From: Telmatactis stephensoni
Lineage: Eukaryota > Cnidaria > Anthozoa > Actiniaria > Isophelliidae
Assembly (NCBI GenBank): GCA_029948255.1
Contig: JALIZF010001761.1
Location: 558,001-622,000 of the forward strand
Direction of reading: 5' to 3'
DNA length: 64,000 nucleotides
The notes beneath the pieces are model-generated. The model had not been told where the DNA came from. It searched no databases and saw nothing but the letters and a program-made list of their open reading frames with translations. A program made the translations under genes and the position numbers. This document shows, in pieces, positions 24,580-36,200 of the stretch. Each line of letters begins with the position of its first letter. Positions within the stretch are counted from its first letter, which is position 1.

Positions 24580-26475
24580 CACTATAACTTACTTGGAGAA
24601 GACTTAGAAATCATCCTTTCTCCTCCTGTGAAAGCCTTAATATACCTTTAAAAGAGTTTTTGTGACGATAAGCGAAAAGAAAGTTATTGAAGGTCGAAAA
24701 ATTTCGTTTAACATTTCTCTCTTGGACGCAAGAATCGGGTAGAGTTCGGGTTGCGAACAACATGTCAAGATCGAGAAGGTGGAGTGCATTTCCAGGACTT
24801 ATATACGGTTGAACTACTGCGGTTTTAATTTTATAATGTTCCCAGGAGGATACCTTGTTTTGACGCTTTCAATTTTCTGTACAGCAAGCAATAGCCCATC
24901 TACATTATTGAAGAGCTGTTTCCAATCAACGAACAATTTTTCACAGTGTGGAGCTAAACGGTCTAAAGTCGTCTATTGAAATATACGCAGCGAGTTAATC
25001 AATTGAACCTTTAAAAGACATCTGCTGTTAAGTTAAAAGTAAAAGTTGACAATGTTCCATTAAGAGCCACTTCATTGTCATGAAAATGAGACAAGGTGGC
25101 GACGAAGTTTGCCCAAAACTAATACTTTTGTAATATCTAAATATATCTATTTTTTGTTTATTTGGAGCTATTCCCAAATAACCTTACAAGCAAAAACATT
25201 AAACAATTATTGGATGATGCTTTTGGCGTTTTGTTTGCCCTCAACTTTACTGGTCCAGTTAGGATTGCTACTATTAAATAAATTGTTAATGATTAACATT
25301 GTTTCATTTATATTAAAAGCGGCTTTTGGGGTTCCCCATAGCCATTAACTCCATACATGTTTGATTGATTGTTATCAGACCAGCAATCGAGCTCGATCAA
25401 TGCAGCACTGAATAAAGACGAATAAAGTTTTTTTCAAAGAGTGAAAGAAGGGATGAAACATAAATTGAATATTTGTTTTTTTATGTTTCATGTCGGGTCA
25501 CGTGTAATTTCTCTATTATGTAAGTCACGTTGCAACTTCTGTCTTATGTAACGATAATTTTGACATGTGCAAAGACTATTATTTAGTTAAACCTTATGTA
25601 ACTACCCATATATAGTTTATCTATTTTATCTAGGAATTGGCCAATAAGGGGCAAGGGGCGGACTGAATTTCAGGACCATGCGGCCATCGATGCATTGGAA
25701 TTTTGACTCAGCGTCCGACTAGTGCACTTCTGCGGTTGTTTCTTCGTACAAGTGTTCGCCTCCTCCCCGCGCCTTTCCTCGGAGTTTTAATTGTATTAAT
25801 TTTTCATGGGGCGTTTTGTTTTCCCTCACCTTTACTGGTCCAGACTACTATTAAATAAATTGTTAATGATTATCATTGTTATATTTCTTTTAAAAGCGGC
25901 TTTGGGGGTTTTCCCCATAGCCATTAACTCCATACATGTTTGAATTGTTATCAGACCAGCCAAATGCAGCACTAAACAAAGACGAATAAGGGTTTTTCAA
26001 AGATTGAAAGGAGGCATGAAACATAAAAACATTAAACAATGGATGAAGTTGAGCATGATATCGAAAATTATCAATACGTATACCTAGGTCTGTTATCTGT
26101 CGAAGCCAAACGCTGAATACCCCGAAATACCAATTTTAGCGATTGCAGAGTTAGCGAGTTGAAGAATTCGGTGAGCTTCACTAAATTATGTTTTCGCTAA
26201 AAATATAGCAACCTTAAGGTATTTAATAGGGGGTTTCAGCACTCAATGGCAAACCATCAACTGACGTTCCATGAAACCAGCTAGATAAATAGTACTAATT
26301 AACTATGATAAAGATCACATCTCATTTAGGTAAAAAATGTACCGCACTTAATAATTATACTCGGTCTGCCACAGGAATGAAACAGGAAGATAAATAAACC
26401 GTATTTTTATCAAATGAAGCGCCTGCAGACCAGAAAAGCCTATTCAAGTTTGATAAGTCCTGATGAGGGAAAATA
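24580..26475. repeat. Long dispersed repeat, copy B, with an insertion
   Basis: 24580-25200 and 26330-26475 match copy A at 3590-4745 in order and orientation. The ~1.1 kb in between (25200-26330) has no counterpart in copy A. That extra segment itself contains two direct repeats (25188-25460 and 25800-26040, about 85 percent alike) around a 340-base centre. Confidence 0.7.
25188..26040. repeat. Direct-repeat structure (two ~240-bp copies, 340-bp centre)
   Basis: Both repeats run through GGCGTTTTGTTTKCCCTCA, ACTGGTCCAG, AAATTGTTAATGATTA, CCCATAGCCATTAACTCCAT, TTGTTATCAGACCAGC and ATGAAACATAAA. The centre (25480-25800) starts with TGTCGGGTCACGTG and carries a TATATAGTTTATC box. The arrangement could be an incomplete LTR-type element or a tandem duplication into which an LTR-like piece inserted. 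No coding sequence, primer-binding site or polypurine tract was identified. Confidence 0.45.
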
Positions 26476-27004
26476 GCAAGTATAATGAGCAAATTGCAAG
26501 GAACTCGAAAATTTCCCAAGAGTACCTTCTCGCTTCCTATGAAGTGTCCAGTCAGTTTAATCCGCCGGTCTAATCATTAACCTAATCTAGAAAAATAAAA
26601 TCGTCACCTGTTTACGTATATACATGTACAGCGAAGAATTATACTTCTAGCAGGTGATTTCACAAAACTTTCACAGTCAGAGGGATATGAAATTCAGTTG
26701 AAACCTCCTGTTGTTAAAAGTGAAAATTGATGTAAGATTAATTTGAAATATACTGAGACTGACTTGAATTTCGAGACCAGCTGAAAATGCAATTCAAGTT
26801 GTTTTCCAGGATTTAATGATTTTATTACAACAAAAATGTAATAATCCAAGTAAAGCACTTCGAATCGGATTATGCCGATTTTTGAAATGAATTGGGGTTT
26901 AGGTGCAATGTCGGGAATGTGAATTATAGGTATGGTAAACACGTCAAGGGTTAATTGAACTAGTTGCTAGTGGCCACTAGAGACCTTCAGTCAACCAACC
27001 TTTA

Positions 27005-27226
27005 AGGCGGTGTTACACGAGACGATTTTTAACGACGATTTTCAGCGCAACGGCGTTGCGTTAAAAATCTTTTTCGTGTAACATGACACTTGGAACGATT
27101 TTCCTTGCAGTTTTCGCTTTGCGAGTTTTTGAATCCAAGTTAGAAACTCGCAACGCAAAATATTGCAAGTTGTTGCAACGTTGCGCGGAAAATCGTCGTT
27201 AAAAATCGTCTCGTGTAACAGCGCCT
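27005..27226. mobile_element. MITE with TTA target-site duplication (PIF/Harbinger-like)
   Basis: The 222-bp element has terminal inverted repeats of about 38 bases beginning AGGCGGTGTTACACGAGACG and ending with its complement (one mismatch near the tip). A second inverted pair, AGCGCAACG and CGTTGCGC, continues inward. The trinucleotide TTA flanks it at 27002-27004 and 27227-27229. A 3-bp TTA/TWA duplication is the signature of PIF/Harbinger transposases; family assignment rests on this alone. Confidence 0.8.
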
Positions 27227-27494
27227 TTAGACAACAAAGAAATTCCAATGACCACTGATATTTAAGCTTAACTATTTTAGCTATATTTATTCTTGCCATA
27301 TTAAAGTATTGGAAATTGCAATTATATAAAATAAATCATGACGACGTTGTTGTTGGAAGCTGAGCCGCCATATTGAATTTCATTCTTGCTGAGTGTTGCT
27401 AAGTATCTGTTGTTGTTTTTTCTGACAGTTTAAAAAATAAATCACAAAAAATTAAAGACCAAGATTTATTTTGAATGCGTGAGATAATACAATA

Positions 27495-27649
27495 GAGTCG
27501 ATTTCGTAAGACTGTGAAAACAGCACCGCACGGTCACGGCACGGTTACGGCAGAAATTTCGAATGTTTTTATAGACATCACGGCACTGACACGGTCACGG
27601 CACGGTACGGTCCGTTTCACACTCATACGAAATCTGCTCTATTCAGGCA
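27495..27649. mobile_element. MITE with TA duplication and CACGG-rich core
   Basis: Ends GAGTCGATTTCGTAAGACTG and the complement of GAGCAGATTTCGTATGAGTG form imperfect terminal repeats about 35 bases long, flanked by TA (27493-27494 and 27650-27651). The core repeats CACGGTCACGGCACGG. TA duplication fits Tc1/mariner-type mobilisation. Confidence 0.65.
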
Positions 27650-28782
27650 AAGAAAACCTGAGGTGAACAACTTACACGGAAACCTACCTTCTGCTGTCGA
27701 AAACGCCAAGAATTCGCGTCAAACGTGACGCCCGGGTCTACTCACGTGATTCTCTAGCGGTTTGCGGATAAACCTGGTGCTATGAGTCTCTAACATGCAG
27801 TCTTAAACGTTTGAGCCAATCACGCACCGACGCTGATTTTGAGACAGTAGATCAAAAAATTTAGAAAATATTGGAACACTCGGTATTTTCCTTATTTAGA
27901 AATTGCTAAATGAGCACTCAGAAAATTCTCTTTAATTGTTTTTATATAAGAAATTGTTTATAAAATTGTTAAAAAAACAAATCTGTCCATTCTTTTCTAA
28001 TGGAGGTAGCCTATAAAAATTAGGTGCTACCTAATAGCGGAGCTCCCATTTAAATAAATATTTTTAAATACTTTGTTTTTGACGTTTTTGATTCGAATGA
28101 ATTGGGCTGCCTGTGGTAATAGGCAAACAAAGATTGCATTTTGTTGTAAAATTTGAAATAGAGATTATAGAATGATCAAGCTTTATAGCATTTGCTTTAG
28201 GGTTTGAAAAAATGCTTGCCCTTCAGTCTCCTGAGAATTATAAAGCTTTCAAGCTCAGTCACCACAGTGATATTCGGATTCAGTCAGATTTTTCAATTAT
28301 AACATTATCAAGTAGCCGACCAATCAGGATCAAGAATTTTTGATGGTCATATTATTATCAAGGAAATCATCTTATAATCGTATGCAACAAGCTTTTTAAT
28401 AATTACTGGACATATATAAACCTAGCCAGTAAATATGGCATGGGGATCAACACTAAAATAATGAATAAATAAGGGGGCTCGCTTGCTATTTACATACCCT
28501 GCTGGAGGGGCCTTATAGAAAATTTGATCTGCCCAACATATTTTTCCCTCCCCCCCTCTACATAAATAATGACCGGTTCCTTATCTATACTTTTTCTTTA
28601 ATCTTTTTTCTATGCAATATTATATTCATTAATTATATAAATATCCAAGATTTAATTTTTTACTGAAAATCTTATACATATAATATTATGTAGTTTTATA
28701 ATTGTACAGTATCAGATTATTGTATCTTATTGTGGTGCGTTGGTAAGTGAAGAGCCACTATGTGGAAATATTACCAATAAAC

Positions 28783-29532
<750 letters not shown>

Positions 29533-29536
<4 letters not shown>

Positions 29537-29580
29537 TTATTGTTATTATTATTATTATTATTATTAGTAGTAGTAGTAGT

Positions 29581-29634
<54 letters not shown>

Positions 29635-29635
29635 A
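29533..29635. repeat. ATT / AGT / GTT microsatellite tail
   Basis: ATT units change to AGT and then to about 17 GTT units. The tract follows the 3' UTR of the preceding non-LTR fragment and is probably its expanded tail. Confidence 0.9.
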
Positions 29636-29767
29636 TCAAGAGATCTGAACAGGAACAAAGAATCTTTAACGGAAAGCAATAAGGGTCCTGGGGTAGATCA
29701 GTAGTCTATTAGAAATTGGTAATGTGTTGGTATCACGCAATGATCAGAAAAATACGCAACCTTCTCG

Positions 29768-29768
29768 G

Positions 29769-29799
<31 letters not shown>

Positions 29800-29812
29800 A
29801 TCTTTCTTTCTT

Positions 29813-29845
<33 letters not shown>

Positions 29846-29927
29846 TTCTTTTCTTTTCTTTTCTTTTCTTTTCTTTTCTTTTCTTTTCTTTTCTTTTCTT
29901 TTCTTTTCTTTTCTTTTCTTTTCTTTA
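29768..29927. repeat. (CTTT)n followed by (CTTTT)n
   Basis: Tetranucleotide CTTT units with two CTAT variants (29768-29848) turn into about 16 pentanucleotide units TTTTC. It leaves long low-complexity frames on both strands that are not genes. Confidence 0.95.
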
Positions 29928-29929
29928 AC

Positions 29930-32900
29930 TTTGACAGAACGTTGAGCAGGATTTACCAACCTTTCTTTTGAGCCAGAATTCGCTTTAGTTTTCATTTTTA
30001 TGGTTAGATATGCGTAAGCTCATGATCAAAGCTAATTGATGGTAATTATACTCCCACTTACACTACACACCACATATATTGCATTGAATTTAAGTCAATG
30101 CCCTGTGCTGGAATCGCACATGCAATTATATGTCATATGGTAAGATATCTTGGCGGCCATGTTTATGGTTAAAATAATAGAGTATTTTTCCAAGAGAAAT
30201 GATATCGTTGACACTCAAAAACATAAGTTTGAAAGCTCTTGCCGGCAACAATGGATGCCGTGAAATCCCTCTACACCACTTATCTTGATTGATACATAGC
30301 TTTTGGTTGGTTTTCGCTATTTCGAAATTCATCATTGGTCCGCTTGCCGTTACCGGTCCAGCAGGTCTAATCTCAAGCTTCAAGGACGAATAGCTTTCCA
30401 TCAAAACAACCCGCGAAAAATGTCCCAGGCCACCAGGTTTTTAAAGTGACACAGGTCAAACTAAAGCTCTTAGTTCGATTTGGGTCATCGCGCATGCGTT
30501 GTAGCAAAGTAACATGTCAACCCGACGCCTTTGACATTCAATGAGGATTACTTAATCGTGAGTCATCAGGCTTAAATCTGACTTTAGTAAACATCCAAAT
30601 TGACTGGATTGCTTCTTGCCAACTATTTTAGGATCTTGGACAAAAGTAATGTAAGTATCGTTGATTTACTGATCTTTCTTTCAACGTATTCAAGAGGCTC
30701 TTTTGCCAGGGGGCGTAAAAGAGGAAATGGTTGTCAGAAATTTGAAGATTCATTCGATCATTTTCAAGTGTACCCGCCCGTACCCGCATGTCACACTCGA
30801 CGATTTTCTTAAACCGACTTATTTCTTGGCTGTTGAATCAGTCATTGATCCTTCAAAATTTAGGATAGATATATTTTGACACCTAAAAGAAATTCAAATG
30901 AGTTATCGATTGATTCCATCGATATAACTGTTTTTCAAATCAAGTGTTCTTATGTCAGTAATTTCTAACATGGAATTCCTTTACCCCTTCGCTCAAGGAG
31001 CTTCATTACTAAGAAAGTATTTTCAAAAAGCTAAGTATTTTCGAAAAGCTAACTGAGAATTGTTTCGTAAAATACATGTACAGAACATTTGTGTTTTTGT
31101 TTTTATTTTCTTCCTTTCTTTCTATTTGTTCAGTAGATCCAGTTTATGGGGTGTGAAAAGTGACTCTTTCATACCATGATTTTTATTTCTTTTTCACCCT
31201 TTTTCTTTTCTAATTTCTTTTATTCGCGTCACAGAACGCCCTCTTTTGATTATTCGTCTATATTACCAGCGAAATTCTAATTCGAAAAAGGTTCTTTGGA
31301 TATGAGATTATATTTTTTTCAAATTATCTCCATCTCTCAGTTGTAGATCAAAGATCGTGGACCCTAGCAGTTTGGTGGTTGGTAGAGACTTTTTTTACAA
31401 CTTAAGCAAATTTTTATTGAATTTAAGTGCAAAAAAAAATACGTAGAAATTGAGGTGGAGTTAGTGGGATCATTAAAAAAAAGTTATCGTGTATATATTG
31501 TTTCTTTTAAAAAGAATTTATTGTTATGGTTTGAACTTTGGCAGCTATATTCTCCGACCATGTTTTATTTATAGGAAACCATAAAATAACCAGTTTCTAA
31601 AAGATAAACAAAATTCATGTTCTCCGGACTGCTTCTAAAACGTTTAATGAATAGGAAAATTCTTAAAAAGAAAGATTGATATTATCGTATTCAGTTTAGG
31701 TTCCAGAGTTTATATTTGTGTAAAGATGTTGCAGAATTGACTGTGGTATATGGGAATCTGACTGTTGCTTTGAAAGGTTACCGGTTATAATGTTGTAAGC
31801 CGGAAGTTCTCTGTTTTTAGTGGCCGGTACGACTACATAACGGTAAAATATTATGAATGATTAATTACTTCACTGGCTCGAGTCCCTTTAGAAACAAGTC
31901 TAGAAGGTAATTGCACATCTCCAAAATTTCATTTGATGGATAATTAACAGTTATTTAATGAACCGTTATTTTTAGCTGTGGGTGGGAGGTAGTCGTTTTA
32001 GTTTTCGATGTAATAACCATTCATTACAACATTGTCTTTGGCTTTACTGGTTTTGTAGTGTTGTAGTGCATCTTGTCTTGTTTTTATTGTAGTATGATAA
32101 ATGGTTGCGACCTTTTTAATACACTTTTTAAAACAGCACTAAGAACTTAATTTCTAATTTTTAAGGGCACACCTAAAACTTTTTCGAATAGTAATCAGTA
32201 ATCAACAGTTGCTGATCATTGGTGGGATTTAATCATTTTATGAACACTACAAACACCATCTGTTGAGATTAAGATGATCCACTGACAACTGCACTCTATA
32301 AGATATACTAAACCGTTTGTGATGCAAGCCCTGCTTCACTCTAGTGTCATAGGTAATGTTCAAGGATATCATAATCCTAATCGCATTTAAAAGCCTTAAA
32401 CTGAAAATCTAGCGTGAATCAAAAATCGTAATCTTAGGCACTGTCAATAGGCCATACAATAGTGTGAACCAGCTTTAAGAGAAAGGCGAAATTGTTGAAC
32501 TGCAAGTAAAATCAAGAAATTTCATTCGACAAGCACAAGCTGAACAATTTGTTTAGTTGGTTAACATAACTATTCAAGATGAAATGGCTATATTAATTTA
32601 ACTAATATTCTATATACCCTTACAATTTACTTATTTGTGTAAAAGATAATGATAAAAGTATAGAACCTTTCGGCAGTGCAATATACAAAGTCTTTTGAAG
32701 TCCAAGCAAAGAAAATATCAATACTCTAATAGTCAGTTCGGTCAGTTATTGTTTTGGTGTATATAAATTACGTTATTGTGCTTGTCAGCCAAACATTTGT
32801 GGTACAAGGAATAAGTGAATGAAAAGTCATGTTGACCATACCTGTTCGAAATCACTTGTTGCTGAATCTCGGATTGCGCGTAACAATATAGACCATTCAT

Positions 32901-33228
32901 TAGAATGAATGAAAAAAGCAAACATTTTCAAGATTTCTACGGGTTTTTGCTCAAGGTTTGAAAATAAATAGTCAATCGAGGCTGACATTCAGCAACATAT
33001 AACTCCGATGGGTTGACTTCAGTTAAGCTTTTGCAATCGTGATTTACAACTGTACCTATTGTTCTCTTGGTAGTTAAAACAATAGATATACTTGTACATC
33101 AAAAAAATTATTGAAGTCATACACCCTTTGACGTCTGTTTGCACGCTACGCCTAAATAAAATTTCGCCCTTTGTGATCTTCCTCTCCTCAAGACTAACTT
33201 TGAAATGTTATTTTTATCATCTTTTTAG
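29930..33228. other. Intergenic, upstream of the first SEA/minicollagen-domain gene
   Basis: No exon was recognised. A TATATAAAT box at about 32760 lies roughly 470 bases before the start codon of the next gene and is the only promoter-like word noticed; an unlocated 5'-UTR exon of that gene is expected here because an acceptor (CTTTTTAG) precedes its ATG. Confidence 0.35.
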
Positions 33229-33240
33229 AGTTTGTTCAAG

Positions 33241-36200
33241 ATGAGAGGCACCGTTTTCGCTCTATGCATTGCCCTCTGCATCACACTAGCATGTAAGTAA
33301 TCTGGCTAAAGAATTCGGATAAAAATTGCGTGACAGCCATTTTGCAGGAAGGAGCGAGTGTGACAATGATTATTGGATAGTGCACGGCCTGCTAAGCAAG
33401 AGGTCCCAAGTTCACTTCCCAGTGCTGACTTCGCACACTTATTTCGACTTCTCTCTAATCCTCCCTGTTGCTTTAATAAGTTTTAAATATCCGCAAAACG
33501 TACAGAGCACTGATTGTAAAACTGAAAAAAATGTCTTGAAATATTCGAAATTAAAAGTTTGACGGCAGCTGAGTTGTGCCTCTACGGAGTTCGCATCTGT
33601 TTCATGGATAATGCTAAAAAGTGCGGACTCCCTGTCTTGAAAAAGAGCAGGAGGGGACTGAGTTGAGGGGAGGGAACATGAAAGACGAAATAGCACCTTC
33701 CTTTTCTTCTTTCCTTCTCATCCTTAGCTCAATCCCCGCTCGTTCAAAGAAGCCCGTTGCTCACCTGTAAAGTAGAAGAGTTACGTTATATGTGCAAGAG
33801 CCTAATCTAAGTATACATCTGTATAGGACTGTAGGAATTATAGATTATATGAGGCTTAGCTACAATATTTTTCCCTACATTATATAAAGTCGCTAAATAA
33901 TTGATTTTCTTTATTTGTAGACTCACAATCAAAAAAGCCAACTCCAAAACCTAAACCAACAACACCTAAGCCTAAGCCAACTGTATCACCAGCTCTGTTA
34001 AAATGTAAGTAAACCACGACAATCGATTAGTGAAAGTGATATCAGAACAGAAAATGAGTTCAGAGAAGGAATCCCCTTACGCTTTCATAAGCGCTCTTTG
34101 ATGCTATTTTTGGAACCAAGATGAGCATTTCAGTTAACTCGTTGTCATGTCAACACAACCACCTAAAACTACGTCTAGTTAATGGCGGTTTCCCAAGAGG
34201 GAAAAAAAACCTAATACGGGCAATTCCTTCCCTTACTTTGTGTTCTCTTGCATCTGATGATTATCGCTCTAGCTATTTGATGTTAACATTGACGCTTTTA
34301 GTAATATTTCAATTCAAGGGGGAAAGACACAGTGCCATTGTCGATGATGACGACGACAAGAACGATTTGCGCCGATTCCGATAAAATGCGACCGCCTAGA
34401 ATTTAACATTGTAGTTTGTACAGTGCCTTAGACGGACCTTGTTCCAACTAACTTTGAAACATCTTGCACTTTAAAGTAATTTTGACGCACTTTAAAGTAG
34501 CTACCGCACTTTGAAATAAACTTCGTCGCACTTGAAATTAAAAATTGACACACTCTAAAGCTATAAGTCCCTCGATAAGAGCAATGTTGAAAGAAATCGA
34601 TGATCGAGGTTAATAAACTGGTAGTTTTATTTCTAAGTAAGTGCATGCTGCGACAGCAACTTCAAAGTGAGACAAATTATTTCAAAGTGAGTTGAAACAG
34701 ACGTCTGAATCATCATTGTTTTTCGAAAAATGCACATTTCAGTTATAAGAAAAATTGTAATCAACTATAAGGTTTCTCTAGAAATTGGGTTTTAGAATAT
34801 TTTATTTGAGTGGATATATAGAAGTCTATAGAGAACGATTGACGTCTGTCTAATGAAAGTTACCAGGAGAAAATGGCTATGAATCTCGGCAAACTTTGAA
34901 AGAAGGGACTGACAAATAAGCCATGGTAGAAATGGATGTTGAATACGACTCTGAACGTTTCTTTAATTCTTTTGTTTTACATTCAATTATTATAATTGGC
35001 TGACTTCGACCCTGCCTTTTTTTGCTGATTTTCTTATAAATGTACGAGTACTTTTGATTTGTGAACAGTCACGGCTGCATGGTAAAAGTGAACAAAATAT
35101 AGCAATCAGTGTAGCCGTGCTTCATAATCAGCCCATCCTGTGAACGTTGGTCGAATACAAATATGTTATTGACCGAGCGTGAGGTCCGGATAGGAGGATA
35201 TTTGGTCGAGTTCTTTTTTGCGTGCAGGTACAGACCGAGCCGATAGGCGAGGTCCGCACAAACGCAAAAACAAACGAGACCAAATATCTTCCTATCCGGA
35301 CCGAACAAGCTTGGTCAATAACCTGTTTATTACATGGCCGACCAGCCGATTTCACAAAAAGTCAGTAAACTCTGTAAACTGAAAAAATCGGTTTTGAATG
35401 GCTCGATCCGTTCAGTTGTCGACTTCCGGTTTCACAAGCAAGGAACAGAAATTGTCAAAGAAAGATATTATCACTTTGTAAGAAATAAGGAGTCATTCCA
35501 CAGAAAAATAGCCAAAAACCTAAAGTAAAATAGCCTAAGAAGAGCTTTTTTTCCTAGCTAAACCTATCAAAGCAATTGGCAAAAAATTTCCGCCTTTTCT
35601 GTTACGGAGGACGCGCGCGTCTGCACACCAAATGGCGGGAATTCTGAGCTTCATTGATAAAAAGCAAACTGATTTTTCGCTTTGAACTGAGCTAATTTAA
35701 AAATGAATTAGTTTTAAAAAAGGAAAAAATAGTTTTTGTTTCAATTTGCCGACTTCAAGCTGTCGTAATTGGGCTGTAAGCAGTTTTTGGAGCTGTAAAA
35801 CTGCATCATTTGCATTTTTGTTGAGTTAATTCAGTTTGCTTGCTCGATCATCGCTTAGAAGGTCATGGTCTCCACTGAAATTTAGAAGGAAGAAATATGT
35901 TAAAGCTGACTTCGAGGCTCTCTCAAAATTTCTACAATCGCTTCGGTACCAATTCTACGTGGCTCTTGAAGGTGATGGCCGGAAAACACAAGTCTTTTTG
36001 AAGAGAATGATTTTCTCAAGGCCGCGTATTTTGTATGATGGCTTGGTTATCTGTTGTAATTGCTGATACAACTATTTGGATATGCATCTTCATTTCATCA
36101 AACTTCTCATCGGCTGTTCGGTCAAACATGAGATACTTTCTAGTAAGTTTATTATTATTTTTGCCTACACACAGCCATTTTAATGAGTGTTTGCCAGTAC

